The notes beneath the pieces are model-generated. The model searched no databases, was not told the DNA's origin, and saw nothing but the letters and a program-made list of their open reading frames with translations. A stretch of 32,252 nucleotides of DNA from Pseudomonadota bacterium. GTDB taxonomy: Bacteria; Pseudomonadota; Gammaproteobacteria; Xanthomonadales; Rhodanobacteraceae. Location of the stretch: NCBI GenBank assembly GCA_029561145.1, contig JAKQJM010000116.1:1-32252 (forward strand), given 5' to 3'. This document shows positions 14,102 through 22,777 of the stretch, piece after piece; within the stretch, counting starts at the first letter, position 1; each line of letters opens with the position of its first letter. Both the position numbers and the translations under genes were made by a program.

Positions 14102-14716
14102 TCAATGCACCGAATCCGAACGCGGCACGCGCGGACTCATCGGATCGGTCGGGGTACCGGCGACCTGCCAGAGCGCGTCGAGGTAGCCGGTGCCGAATCC
14201 GATCGAGGCGATCTCGTCGAATCCGTAGTCGCCTGCGTCGGCATGCCAGTGCGCGTTCGGATCGACTTCGCGCAACAGCAGGGCATCGCTTTCGATTCCG
14301 GCAAGCTGGCCGATATAGCTGACCTCGCCGGCATCGTCCTCGATCACGTTGACCGACAGCAGCGGTGCGAAGCGCATGGCGGCCTCGGCGATCGTGGCCC
14401 AGTCGTCGAGCGGAAAATCCTTCGGAATCGTCAGTGGCTCGTCGCGAAGCGCGAGAGCCTTCTCGACGAATTCGCGTGACGGATCCTCCTCGATCTGGCT
14501 CAGGTCGGCGATCGTGACGATGACATAGCCGTCGAAGCGCATCGCATCGCCGACTTCGGCAATCAGGCAGAAATCGCGCGAAAGGCCGATCACGTAACCG
14601 TGGATCCAGCCTGGCTGGATGCGCTCACGCGCAATGCGCATCGGGATACGGGCATCGAGTGCCTCGCGCAACACCGCGCGGACGCCTCTTGATTTGAACG
14701 GAACAACAGTACTCAT
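14102..14716 (-). CDS. Conserved hypothetical protein with two Sm/SH3-like modules (inferred)
   Basis: 204 aa from ATG 14716; the ribosome site is weak. No signal peptide or membrane helix, so probably cytosolic. Two similar stretches are visible: residues ~36-75 (GYVIGLSRDFCLIAEV ... RFDGYVIVTIADLSQIE) and ~133-185 (GQLAGIESDALLLREV ... YGFDEIASIGFGTGYLDAL). Each has the glycine-strand-acidic pattern of small beta-barrels. I do not recognise a named family. The gene lies between hslU and the DUF971 gene on the same strand with 110-187 bp spacers. Confidence 0.75.
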   Translation of the reverse strand: MSTVVPFKSRGVRAVLREALDARIPMRIARERIQPGWIHGYVIGLSRDFCLIAEVGDAMRFDGYVIVTIADLSQIEEDPSREFVEKALALRDEPLTIPKDFPLDDWATIAEAAMRFAPLLSVNVIEDDAGEVSYIGQLAGIESDALLLREVDPNAHWHADAGDYGFDEIASIGFGTGYLDALWQVAGTPTDPMSPRVPRSDSVH

Positions 14717-14757
14717 GGCGCTATGGTCGGATGAATGGCGTGTCGCTGCAACTGTTG

Positions 14758-14905
14758 GCCGGGATTGGAGATTCGGGATTCGCGAGGGCCGGCAGCCATG
14801 CGCTTCGCAATTCCGCGAGCGGGATCGCTCCGCATCGGGGCGGATACCGCCGAACGCCTCATTCGCCTTGACGAATCCCGGATCACCGCTGCCGAATCCC
14901 CACTA
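14758..14905. repeat. Degenerate GGGATTCGGGATTC-type intergenic repeat tract
   Basis: The spacer upstream of the 14716 gene opens with GGGATTGGAGATTCGGGATT near 14761-14780. It closes with inverted copies (GAATCCCGGATC, CGAATCCCC) near 14873-14902. A 5-bp hairpin GAGCG/CGCTC (14817-14830) lies between. Similar units occur near 14080-14095 and 16241-16350. Such direct and inverted short repeats are a familiar intergenic feature of xanthomonad genomes. Confidence 0.55.
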
Positions 14906-16240
14906 CAGGATGTAGCGCGACAGATCCTCGTCCTTGACGAGTTCGCCGAGGTGGGTATCGACATAGGCGGCGTCGATCGTGAACTGGCCGCCCTCATGGT
15001 CCGACGCGGTGAACGAGATTTCGTCGAGCAGGCGCTCGAGCACGGTATGCAATCGACGCGCGCCGATGTTCTCGGTGCGCTCGTTGACCTGGAAGGCGAC
15101 TTCGGCAAGGCGCTGGATGCCTTCCGCGGTGAATTCCAGTTTTACCCCTTCGGTACCGAGCAGGGCCGTGTACTGCTTGGTCAGGGCGTGCTGCGGCTCG
15201 CTCAGGATGCGACGGAAATCCTCGGCATTGAGCGCGCCGAGCTCGACGCGGATCGGAAAGCGACCCTGCAATTCAGGGATCAGATCCGACGGCTTGGCCA
15301 GCGAGAACGCGCCGGAGGCGATGAACAGGATGTGATCGGTCCTGACGATGCCGTGCTTGGTTGAAACCGCGGAGCCTTCGACGAGCGGCAACAGGTCGCG
15401 CTGCACGCCTTCGCGGCTGACACCGGCACCGCTGAACTCGCCGCGCTGGGCAACCTTGTCGATCTCGTCGATGAAGACGATGCCGTTCTGTTCGCAGTTG
15501 TGGATGGCCTGGGCCTTGATCTCCTCGTCGTTGACGAGTTTGCCGGCCTCTTCCTCGATCAGCACGGGCCGCGCCTGCGCGACGCGCAGCTTGCGCTTCT
15601 GGGTGCGCGATCCGGACAGGGACTGGAACATGCCATGCAACTGGTTGCTCATTTCCTCCATGCCGGGCGGCGCCATGATCTCGACGCCGACATTGAGCGC
15701 GACCTCGATCTCGATCTCGCGATCGTCGAGCTGGCCTTCGCGGTATTGCTTGAGCAGTTTCTGTCGCGTCTCGGCGGCACGCTCGTCGTGCGGCGCCGGC
15801 TCGTTGGCAAAACCGACGCTCTGCCGACGCGGCAGCAAGGCATCCAGGATGCGGTCTTCCGCGCGATCCTCGGCCTGTGTGCGAACACGCGCCTTGGCCT
15901 GCTCGCGGCCCATCTTCACGGCCGCCTCGGCAAGGTCGCGGATGATCTGCTCGACATCCTTGCCGACATAGCCGACCTCGGTGAACTTGGTCGCTTCGAC
16001 CTTGATGAACGGCGCGTTCGCCAAGGTCGCGAGGCGGCGCGCGATCTCGGTCTTGCCGACGCCGGTCGGACCGATCATGAGGATGTTCTTCGGCGTCACC
16101 TCGTTGCGCAGCACCGGATCGAGCTGCATGCGCCGCCAGCGATTGCGCAATGCGATCGACACCGCCCGCTTGGCCGCATTCTGGCCAATGATGTAGCGGT
16201 CAAGCTCGTGGACGATTTCGCGAGGGGTCATCTCTTGCAT
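14903..16240 (-). CDS. hslU: ATP-dependent protease ATPase subunit HslU
   Basis: 445 aa AAA+ unfoldase that feeds substrates to the HslV peptidase. [17 protein letters not shown] begins the conserved region; an ATG three codons downstream of the called start is an alternative. Walker A GPTGVGKT (57-64), pore loop GYVG (90-93), an insertion (I) domain at about 110-230 rich in charged residues, and Walker [11 protein letters not shown] (about 250-260) are present. The C-terminus ends in LSRYIL, the conserved tail that docks into HslV. Length is normal. It lies 94 bp downstream of hslV on the same strand. Confidence 0.98.
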   Translation of the reverse strand: MQEMTPREIVHELDRYIIGQNAAKRAVSIALRNRWRRMQLDPVLRNEVTPKNILMIGPTGVGKTEIARRLATLANAPFIKVEATKFTEVGYVGKDVEQIIRDLAEAAVKMGREQAKARVRTQAEDRAEDRILDALLPRRQSVGFANEPAPHDERAAETRQKLLKQYREGQLDDREIEIEVALNVGVEIMAPPGMEEMSNQLHGMFQSLSGSRTQKRKLRVAQARPVLIEEEAGKLVNDEEIKAQAIHNCEQNGIVFIDEIDKVAQRGEFSGAGVSREGVQRDLLPLVEGSAVSTKHGIVRTDHILFIASGAFSLAKPSDLIPELQGRFPIRVELGALNAEDFRRILSEPQHALTKQYTALLGTEGVKLEFTAEGIQRLAEVAFQVNERTENIGARRLHTVLERLLDEISFTASDHEGGQFTIDAAYVDTHLGELVKDEDLSRYIL

Positions 16241-16334
16241 GATTCGGGTGCCGGGAATTGAGAATGGTTGAAGCGGGGATCAGGGATCTGGAATGCGGTA
16301 GTGCGGCGTTCGGGGCTCGGCGTTTGCCGACTCC
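16241..16334. repeat. Repeat-bearing spacer between hslV and hslU
   Basis: This 94-bp spacer holds GATTCGGG, GGGAATTGAGAATGG, GGGGATCAGGGATC and, in opposite orientation, CTCCCTATTCCCCATTCCCC. These are variants of the GGGATTCGGGATTC-type unit. The two orientations can fold into an imperfect hairpin in the hslV-hslU transcript. Confidence 0.5.
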
Positions 16335-16886
16335 CTATTCCCCATTCCCCACCGCCAGCTCCTCCACCGTCACATTGCCATTCGTGTAAATGCAGATGTC
16401 GCCGGCGATCTTGAGGGCCTGCTCGACGATCGTGCGCGCATCCAGGTCGGTGTTCTCGATCAGGGCCTTGGCTGCGGCCTGGGCAAACGGGCCGCCTGAG
16501 CCTATCGCGATCAAGCCGTTTTCGGGTTCGACGACGTCGCCATTGCCCGAAATCAGCAGGGAAGCATCCTTGTCGGCGACGGCAAGCATCGCTTCGAGAC
16601 GGCCAAGGCGGCGATCGGTGCGCCAGTCCTTGGCCAGCTCCACGGCGGCGCGGGTCAGGTTGCCGCTGAAGCGTTCGAGTTTCTGCTCGAACAACTCGAA
16701 CAGGGTGAACGCATCGGCGGTCGCGCCAGCAAATCCTGCCAGCACGTCTCCCTTGCCGAGCCGGCGCAGCTTGCGCGCATTGGCCTTCATGATCGTGTTG
16801 CCCAGCGTGACCTGGCCGTCGCCGCCGATGACCACCTTGCCGCCGCGGCGGACCGAGACAATCGTTGTGGCGTGAAAGGATTCCAT
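16335..16886 (-). CDS. hslV: ATP-dependent protease peptidase subunit HslV
   Basis: 183 aa threonine peptidase with a proteasome beta-subunit fold; two hexamers form the chamber capped by HslU. ATG 16886 is chosen because it gives a short propeptide (MESFHA) before the catalytic threonine Thr7 in [12 protein letters not shown] longer frame from 16961 would add 25 Pro/Cys-rich residues. Conserved blocks: [40 protein letters not shown] and [14 protein letters not shown]. In many bacteria the threonine follows the initiator Met directly; a short extension is also known from xanthomonads. Confidence 0.97.
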   Translation of the reverse strand: MESFHATTIVSVRRGGKVVIGGDGQVTLGNTIMKANARKLRRLGKGDVLAGFAGATADAFTLFELFEQKLERFSGNLTRAAVELAKDWRTDRRLGRLEAMLAVADKDASLLISGNGDVVEPENGLIAIGSGGPFAQAAAKALIENTDLDARTIVEQALKIAGDICIYTNGNVTVEELAVGNGE

Positions 16887-17006
16887 CGCATTTCCGCAAT
16901 CGGGCGTGACCGGACTATCTGGGGGTGGCGCAGCGCATTCCAAGGGAACCGGCAACGGCACTTGCGCGAGGGGATCCGGCAGGTTCGATCGTGCGCTGGC
17001 CGCTGG

Positions 17007-17903
17007 CTACGACGACTTCCGCTTCGCGCGCGGATGCGCCGCATCGTAGACCCTGGCGAGGTGCTGGAAGTCCAGATGCGTGTAGATCTGTGTCGTGCCG
17101 ATATCGGCGTGGCCGAGCAGTTCCTGCACGGCGCGCAGGTCGCCGGAGGATTCGAGCAGGTGGCTGGCACAGGAATGGCGCAGCAGATGCGGATATACGC
17201 GCTGCCAGATGCCCTGGTCCCGCGCGCGACGCTTGAGTCGCGTGCGCACGCCATTGGTGCTGAGCGGACGGCCGTGCCGACCGCGCAGGATCAGGTCATC
17301 GGCCGCACCCTGGTCCTGCGTGTGCAGGGCGTCGAGCGCGAGCAGGGCCTGTCGACCCACCGGAACGATGCGTGTCTTCGATCCCTTGCCGGTGACGCGC
17401 AGCATCCCTTCGCCGGCATCGAGATCGCGCCAGCGCAGGCTGACGATCTCGGCGACGCGCAGGCCGCTCGAATAGAGCAGCTCGAGCATCGCGCGATCGT
17501 GCACGGCCTCCGCATCATCGGTCGGGAACTCGAGCAGGACGTTCATCTCGTCCGCATCGAGCACCTTGGGCAACTTGCGCGGGATCTTCGGCGCACGCAC
17601 GCCAACCGCCGGGTTGACCTTGACCTCGCCCTCGCGGGCCAGGTAGCGGAAGAAGCTGCGACAGGACGAGAGAAACAGGCCGAGGCTGGCCGGGGCCAGT
17701 CCGCCGCGATGCTGTTCGGCGAGCAGGCCTTGAATTTGCGCGCTGCGCAATTCGCTCCAGCGCAGGACGCCGAGCCGTTCGGCATGGCCGAGCAGGCGCG
17801 CGAGCGCGCGCGCATAGTTGTCGAGAGTCGATGCCGAATAGCGCCGCTCGACACGCAGGTAACCCAGATAGCGATCGATCGCGCTGGTCAGCGGCGCATT
17901 CAT
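17007..17903 (-). CDS. xerC: Tyrosine recombinase XerC
   Basis: 298 aa chromosome-dimer resolvase subunit that acts with XerD at dif. The N-terminal SAM-like domain covers about 1-95. The catalytic set is complete: R149, K173, H239, R242, H265 and Tyr274 in TTQIYTH. It lacks the insert of integron integrases, which separates it clearly from the intI gene at the left end. Its ATG follows the DUF484 stop by one nucleotide, so translation is coupled. Gene order dapF-DUF484-xerC is the classic gammaproteobacterial arrangement. Confidence 0.96.
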   Translation of the reverse strand: MNAPLTSAIDRYLGYLRVERRYSASTLDNYARALARLLGHAERLGVLRWSELRSAQIQGLLAEQHRGGLAPASLGLFLSSCRSFFRYLAREGEVKVNPAVGVRAPKIPRKLPKVLDADEMNVLLEFPTDDAEAVHDRAMLELLYSSGLRVAEIVSLRWRDLDAGEGMLRVTGKGSKTRIVPVGRQALLALDALHTQDQGAADDLILRGRHGRPLSTNGVRTRLKRRARDQGIWQRVYPHLLRHSCASHLLESSGDLRAVQELLGHADIGTTQIYTHLDFQHLARVYDAAHPRAKRKSS

Positions 17904-17904
17904 T

Positions 17905-18588
17905 TCAGCTGCCGGAATAGCGTCCGACCGCGGCCGACATCGCTTCGGCGATCAGGCGCAGGAACACCGTGCCCATGCCCGGATGAAAGCGGTTTGCATC
18001 GAGACTGCCGATCGCGAGCATGCCGACTTCGCCGATCGCAAGCAGGACTGCCGACTGCACGTCGCCCGCACGAGCCCCGAACAGCGCATCGAGCTTGTCC
18101 TGCTGCAGACGGCCGCACAGCGGCTCGCCGCGCTTGAGGAAATCGGCGAACGCCGGCATCGAGCCGCGTCCGTCGGCTTCGACCAGCAACCATTCCGCCG
18201 CCGGCAGGTCGGGATCGCTGCGGAACAGCACGACGCGCACGAGATCGGTGTGGAAGTCCTCGGTCAGGCTGGCGACGACCCGCGTCACCGTGTCGGCGAG
18301 GCTGGTCGCGCGCATCAGGGCCAGCGTCAGGGTATGCACGCGGACCATCAGGGTCTCGTTTTCGTGGGCGATCTCGATGAGGTCGTGCAGGCGCCGCGAG
18401 AATTCATTGTTCTTGTCGCGCAGCACTTCGAGCTGATAGCTCGCCAGCGACGCCGCCGAACCCTGTTCGCGCGGCAGCCGGAGGATCATCGCGATATCCG
18501 GGAATTCCTTGAGGAAGTCCGAATGCCGGCGCAGATAGCTGGCGACTTCCATTGCGGTCAGACCATCCTTCACGCTCAACTCACTCAT
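17905..18588 (-). CDS. DUF484 family protein
   Basis: 227 aa. ATG 18588 is chosen because AAGGGG lies 7 nt upstream and the ATG overlaps the dapF stop (ATGAGTGA). N-terminal helices with SYLRRHSDFLKEFPDI (about 20-35) and a short coiled coil are followed by a GAF-like domain (about 90-225). This is the standard DUF484 architecture, equivalent to E. coli YigA. The biochemical role is unknown; constant linkage to xerC suggests a supporting role, but this is not shown. Confidence 0.92.
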   Translation of the reverse strand: MSELSVKDGLTAMEVASYLRRHSDFLKEFPDIAMILRLPREQGSAASLASYQLEVLRDKNNEFSRRLHDLIEIAHENETLMVRVHTLTLALMRATSLADTVTRVVASLTEDFHTDLVRVVLFRSDPDLPAAEWLLVEADGRGSMPAFADFLKRGEPLCGRLQQDKLDALFGARAGDVQSAVLLAIGEVGMLAIGSLDANRFHPGMGTVFLRLIAEAMSAAVGRYSGS

Positions 18589-19411
18589 GCCAGACCCCTT
18601 CGAATGCAAATGCTGCCGGACCCGTCATCCACAGCGGATGACCGGAACCCTGCCATAGGATGCCCAGTGTGCCACCAGGCAGGTTGATCTCGACTTGATC
18701 GTCGACCCGCTTGCGGCGGTGCATGACCGCCATCGCCGCGCAGGCCGCGGTGCCGCAGGCCAAGGTCTCGCCCACGCCACGCTCCCACACGCGCAGCGCG
18801 ATCGCCGATCGCGACAACACCTTTGCGAAACCGACATTGCAACCGCGCGGAAATTCAGCGGCGTGCTCCAACTGCGGGCCGATGATGTCGACTTCCGCGA
18901 CCGCGGGGTCATCGACCTCGATGACCGCATGCGGATTCCCCATCGAGACGGCGCCGATTTCAACCGTCCGAGCGGGCAGCCCGATGCGATAGCGGTCGCG
19001 TTCCTCGGCAACGTCGAACGGTAGCGTGGCAGGCGCGAATCGCGGTTCACCCATGTCGACGCGCACGCGTGCATCGGGTAGCCGCTCGACACGCACCGGC
19101 CCCGACGGGCTCATCAGATCGATCAGGCCTTCGCCGAGCGCGCCATCGCGCGCCAGCCAGGCTGCCACGCAGCGCACCCCGTTGCCGCATTGCCCCGAGC
19201 GTGAGCCGTCGCGGTTCCAGATGCCGTAGGCGAATGCACAGCGTGGATCCGTGCTCGGCTCGATCGTCAGCAACTGGTCGAAGCCGACGCCGAAATGGCG
19301 ATCACCGAGGCGACGGATCGCCGCGGCATCGAGCGTCAACGGCTGTGCGCGGCAATCGAGGATGACGAAATCGTTGCCGAGTCCATGCATCTTGCTGAAC
19401 GGGATCGCCAA
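18581..19411 (-). CDS. dapF: Diaminopimelate epimerase
   Basis: 276 aa. Interconverts LL- and meso-diaminopimelate for lysine and peptidoglycan synthesis. The start is a TTG at 19411, 13 nt after the lptM stop, giving FSKMHGLGNDF near the N-terminus as in the family; the first ATG would cut this motif. The two catalytic cysteines are Cys75 in GQCGNG and Cys219 in LACGTAAC. The two-fold pseudo-symmetric layout and length are normal. The 3' end overlaps DUF484 by 8 nt. Confidence 0.96.
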   Translation of the reverse strand: MAIPFSKMHGLGNDFVILDCRAQPLTLDAAAIRRLGDRHFGVGFDQLLTIEPSTDPRCAFAYGIWNRDGSRSGQCGNGVRCVAAWLARDGALGEGLIDLMSPSGPVRVERLPDARVRVDMGEPRFAPATLPFDVAEERDRYRIGLPARTVEIGAVSMGNPHAVIEVDDPAVAEVDIIGPQLEHAAEFPRGCNVGFAKVLSRSAIALRVWERGVGETLACGTAACAAMAVMHRRKRVDDQVEINLPGGTLGILWQGSGHPLWMTGPAAFAFEGVWHE

Positions 19412-19424
19412 GATCGCGCTGCCT

Positions 19425-19553
19425 TCAGGGTTGCGTCGATGTTTTCGCGGTGTCTGTCGGCGGCGCGGGTTTGACCAGCTCGCCTTTGTTGCCGCAGGCG
19501 GCGAGCAGGATCAGGAGGCCAAGAACAGGCAGCAGACGGGATTTGCGCGGCAT
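19425..19553 (-). CDS. lptM: Small LPS-assembly lipoprotein LptM (YifL family)
   Basis: A 42-aa gene that is easily missed. The N-terminus has basic residues and a hydrophobic core LLPVLGLLILLAAC; lipobox LAAC puts the lipidated cysteine at residue 20. It is followed by GNKGELVKPAPP, close to the CGLKGPLY-type start of mature LptM proteins, and a short Pro/Thr tail. LptM binds the LptD/LptE translocon and helps its maturation in E. coli. Position directly upstream of dapF is the same as in E. coli (yifL-dapF), which strongly supports the call. Confidence 0.88.
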   Translation of the reverse strand: MPRKSRLLPVLGLLILLAACGNKGELVKPAPPTDTAKTSTQP

Positions 19554-19586
19554 GCGGATGACTCATCGCGACGAAGGACGACAAGG

Positions 19587-19592
19587 AGTATA
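19587..19592 (-). promoter_or_regulatory. Candidate -10 for the lptM-dapF-DUF484-xerC operon
   Basis: TATACT on the minus strand lies 34 nt upstream of the lptM ATG in the divergent spacer. It matches the -10 consensus at 5 of 6 positions. No clear -35 is seen at 17 nt. Confidence 0.35.
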
Positions 19593-19683
19593 GCGCCGGC
19601 ATCGGCAGCGGACGGCGCTGGTCATCGCAGCCCGGGACGCGATCAACTGCAGCGCCGACCTTGAACCGGGTATCCTCGCTCGC

Positions 19684-20361
19684 ATGCCGCTGACCCCGAT
19701 CCTCGTCGTCCTCTACGTGTTCGCCGGATTCTGTGCGCTGTTCGCGCTGATCAACGGCTTCGGCGTGCGTCGACGCTGGCGTGAGCGGCGCCGTTTTTCG
19801 GCCTGCCATCGCAGCGTGTGGGCGGTCGTATTCCTGCTGCTCGCGCTGCTCGGTGCATTTGCCGCTTCGGCCTTGCTCGGCTACCGGCGCCTGACCACGG
19901 AAACCCCGCTGGCAACACTCGCCGCGCGCCAGCTCGGGCCGCAACATTACGCGCTGCGCATCGACTATCCGGATGGCGAGCACCGCGACGTCGAGATCGC
20001 CGGCGACCAGTGGCAACTCGATGCGCGCGTGATCAAGTGGGAGCCCCGCGCGGTCATGCTCGGCGCGCCCCCGCTGTACCGCGTCGAGCGCATCAGCGGA
20101 CGCTACATCGACGCGGCACAGGCGAATGAGCGGCGGCACAGTATCGTCGTCCTCGAAGAACGCAATCCGTTCGACCTGCTCGACATCAAGCGGCGATTCC
20201 CCGCCTGGCTGCCCTGGGTCGACGCCGACTACGGCAGCGCGGCCTACCTGCCACTGGTCGATGGCGGCGAGTATCGCGTTTCACTCGCTCCGGCCGGAGG
20301 CCTGGTCGCGCGGCCGGCCGACGCGCGTACCGAACAGCTGCTGCACGACGCCGGCTGGTAG
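19684..20361 (+). CDS. Conserved hypothetical membrane protein, two N-terminal helices
   Basis: 225 aa. Two membrane helices (about 5-25 and 43-66) are joined by a strongly basic loop (VRRRWRERRRF), so that loop should be cytosolic and both ends, including the large C-terminal domain (about 70-225), periplasmic. The C-terminal part looks beta-rich, with many paired hydrophobic strands and a WLPWVDADYGSAAYLPL segment. No catalytic motif is visible and no family is recognised with confidence. It diverges from lptM and is followed after 116 nt by another membrane-anchored protein. Confidence 0.7.
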   Translation: MPLTPILVVLYVFAGFCALFALINGFGVRRRWRERRRFSACHRSVWAVVFLLLALLGAFAASALLGYRRLTTETPLATLAARQLGPQHYALRIDYPDGEHRDVEIAGDQWQLDARVIKWEPRAVMLGAPPLYRVERISGRYIDAAQANERRHSIVVLEERNPFDLLDIKRRFPAWLPWVDADYGSAAYLPLVDGGEYRVSLAPAGGLVARPADARTEQLLHDAGW

Positions 20362-20477
20362 GGTTTCGACGGCAGCGCCACGCACCGAAGATTCGCCGCG
20401 CATCGTCGATCTCCCGGACCCTTGCCCTCATCGGCTACCATCCGCGCCGGGAATTGCCAGCGAGGGAGGACACACGG

Positions 20478-21923
20478 ATGGCGACAAAAGTGCAGAAAAA
20501 GGAAAAGTCGGGAACCTCGGTCTGGCGCATCGCCGGTGCGGTCGGCACGATCGTGCTGCTGTTCGGCTACATCCTCTTCCATGCGAACTTCGTCACCGGT
20601 CGCTCGCTGTTGCTGGCGTTTCCCGGTTGGGACGTGACCTACAAGGGCTGCTGGCCCAATCCATTCGGCGGTGCATGGGTCAGCGACGTCACCCTCGTGC
20701 CGATCGAGGGCGATGACGAGGAAACCTTCCATTTCGATCACCTCAGCATCGATGTTCCGCTGGTCCAGTTCTACCAAAGCGGATTCAGCCGCAAGCGCGG
20801 TTCATTGCTCAAGGCGATCAAGGATATCCGCCTCGACTTCTCCGGTGGCCACGGTGACATGACGATTCCGTTCACGAACGAGATGCTTGTCTTCGGCAAC
20901 ACCAGCGCGACGCCATTCGAGGCCGAGGGCTGTCTCGAGGATGGTGCCTGGTACAGCAAGGAGCTGCCCGACATGGGCCTGGCGACGGGGCCGACCGAGC
21001 TCAGCATGGCCTGGCATCGCGAGGACGATCGCCTGGTCAAGGAACAATCGATCCACACGCCCGGTGCGGGCCGTGTCGACTATCGCGGCGAGCTGCTGCT
21101 GCACGATGACTATCCGCTGTTCAGCCTGGCCGAGACCGGACTCAGCGAACTGGCGGCCAGCGAGTGGCACGTCCGCGACGAGGGCTTCAATGCGGCGCGC
21201 AATCAGTTCTGTGCGGAGAAAGACGGCATCACCCCGGCGCAGTTTGTTGAGCGGCACATGGCCACGGTGCAACGCATGCTGGCGGCAATGGGCATCGCGC
21301 CGGGCGACGCGGTGCGCTCGCTCTATCGCAACTACGTCGAGCACGGAGCGCCGCTCGATCTCGCGATCACCTATTCACCGGCGATCGGCGGCGAGCGTTA
21401 CGAGGATCCGAACTTCGGTAACTGGTTGTCCTACATGCACGGTGGTTTCGTCATCGATGGGCGCCCGCTCGGCGTCGGCATGCAGCCCGTCAACGTGCGA
21501 CCACTGCCCGAGGATGACAACGCGGCGAGCACCTATGCACTGGTCCGCGCAGAACTCGAAGCGCAGGCCGAACCTGCCGTCACGCTGGCAACACCGGCAA
21601 CGCCGATGGCGGGAAGCGTCGAGGCCGCGCCGACCATCGCGGTCGTCATCGGTCCGAAGGCGTTGCCCGACGCCGTGGACGCAGTCGAGGCGGGTGTCGA
21701 CGCCGAGCCCGCCGAACGCGCCGACACGATTTCCGACTACTCGCGGCTTGGCGCTGAAGTGGGTCAGCGCTTCATGCTCTATACCAAGGCACGTCCGCCG
21801 ATGCGCGTCGAGGTCGTCGGCAGCGAGGATGGCGTGGTCAAGGTGCGCCGCTACCTGCGCAGCGGCTGGCTCGAACAGGGCGTCACGCGCGCCAGCTTCG
21901 AGCGCGCCGAACGGCTGCGCTGA
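20478..21923 (+). CDS. Membrane-anchored hypothetical protein, AsmA-like N-terminus (tentative)
   Basis: 481 aa from ATG 20478, with GGGAGGA 7 nt upstream. One membrane helix (about 17-35) anchors a large presumably periplasmic domain. Its opening (LLLAFPGWDVTYKGCWPNPFGGAWVSDV) has the strand-rich 'what the membrane protein delivers' pattern of AsmA/DUF748-type lipid-transport relatives, but the match is only visual. An Ala/Pro/Glu-rich linker (about 361-415) leads to a small C-terminal module (about 420-475) resembling an SH3-like barrel. Its stop abuts the stop of the convergent GNAT gene. Confidence 0.7.
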   Translation: MATKVQKKEKSGTSVWRIAGAVGTIVLLFGYILFHANFVTGRSLLLAFPGWDVTYKGCWPNPFGGAWVSDVTLVPIEGDDEETFHFDHLSIDVPLVQFYQSGFSRKRGSLLKAIKDIRLDFSGGHGDMTIPFTNEMLVFGNTSATPFEAEGCLEDGAWYSKELPDMGLATGPTELSMAWHREDDRLVKEQSIHTPGAGRVDYRGELLLHDDYPLFSLAETGLSELAASEWHVRDEGFNAARNQFCAEKDGITPAQFVERHMATVQRMLAAMGIAPGDAVRSLYRNYVEHGAPLDLAITYSPAIGGERYEDPNFGNWLSYMHGGFVIDGRPLGVGMQPVNVRPLPEDDNAASTYALVRAELEAQAEPAVTLATPATPMAGSVEAAPTIAVVIGPKALPDAVDAVEAGVDAEPAERADTISDYSRLGAEVGQRFMLYTKARPPMRVEVVGSEDGVVKVRRYLRSGWLEQGVTRASFERAERLR

Positions 21924-22424
21924 TCAGTCGACCGGCAGGGTCTTCTCGTAACGGACAGCGTCTTCGGCATCCTCGTAGTACCCGGCAAGGGTGCCGATAG
22001 CGCGATACCCGCGTCGCTCGTACAGGCGCCGGGCCGTCTTGTTGTCGCGGCGAACCTCGAGGCGCAGGCGCGTGCATCCCTTGCGTCGGGCCTGCTGTTC
22101 GGCTGCCTCGAGCAAGGCACTGCCGATGCCGCGTCCGCGCGCACGTTTCCCGATCGCGAGCGAGTACAGTCGCGCGACCGGACTGCGGACACGAAAGAAC
22201 AGCACGGCCGCGCCGACCAGTTCGCGTTCGGCAAGGGCGACGAGGACGCGCGCGCTGTCGCTGTCGAGGTGGCGCGCCCATTGCCGCGGACTGAGGCGGT
22301 CGCTGCTGAAGGTCTCGTTTTCAAGCGCAACGAGGCCCGCGTGATCCGCCGTGATCGCGCGACGGATACGCAAGGTCGTGGCCGGCAGCGGCACGGCGAA
22401 ACGGGCGGGTCGGGGATTCGGCAT
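21924..22424 (-). CDS. GNAT-family N-acetyltransferase
   Basis: 166 aa. Acetyl-CoA loop RGRGIG (96-101), preceded by the ARLYSLAIGKRA strand. It ends with the RLYERRGYRAIG segment typical of RimI-like GNATs, then YYEDAEDAVRYEKTL. The closing sequence resembles the N-terminal half of GNAT-peptidase C39 fusion proteins that accompany RimK-like ligases, but here the C39 part is absent. It is divergent from the RimK-like gene across a 353-bp spacer. Substrate unknown; a protein N-terminus or small peptide is plausible. Confidence 0.87.
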   Translation of the reverse strand: MPNPRPARFAVPLPATTLRIRRAITADHAGLVALENETFSSDRLSPRQWARHLDSDSARVLVALAERELVGAAVLFFRVRSPVARLYSLAIGKRARGRGIGSALLEAAEQQARRKGCTRLRLEVRRDNKTARRLYERRGYRAIGTLAGYYEDAEDAVRYEKTLPVD

Positions 22425-22777
22425 CGCGCGAGACTAGGCATTCGCTGGCCGTCACGCAATGGACAAAATGCACGGTGCGGCGAAACCGCACGCAGCATGA
22501 ACGCCGGCGCTGCCTCGCACTGCATCTTCGCGCGAGGCTATGGCAAACTCGCCGCCGCGCCAGCACGATGGGCGTTCCACCGTCGCTGGCGCAGATCGTC
22601 CAACGTGGGTCGAGCTTGACGTCGGTCGTTCGCACCAGGCATGTCGGAAGGCGTCGTCGATCGGTCGAGCCGTTGCCTCGATCCGCACGCCAGTACCGAC
22701 AGGCCCATCGCGAACGGATCTGATCAGGATTTCGCCCGATCGATCGGCGACGCGTTCCATCACTGGCCAGGATCCGC
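22425..22777. other. Divergent spacer between GNAT and RimK-like genes
   Basis: No credible gene was found in these 353 bp. There is a hairpin with 6-bp arms GTGCGG/CCGCAC and a CGAAA loop (22475-22491). A weak -10-like TATGGC occurs near 22539. Promoters for both flanking genes are expected here but are not clear by eye. Confidence 0.45.

Noticed and set aside
17007-17903. Second integron integrase or phage integrase
   Set aside because: It lacks the IntI insert and sits in the dapF-DUF484-xerC operon, so it is XerC.
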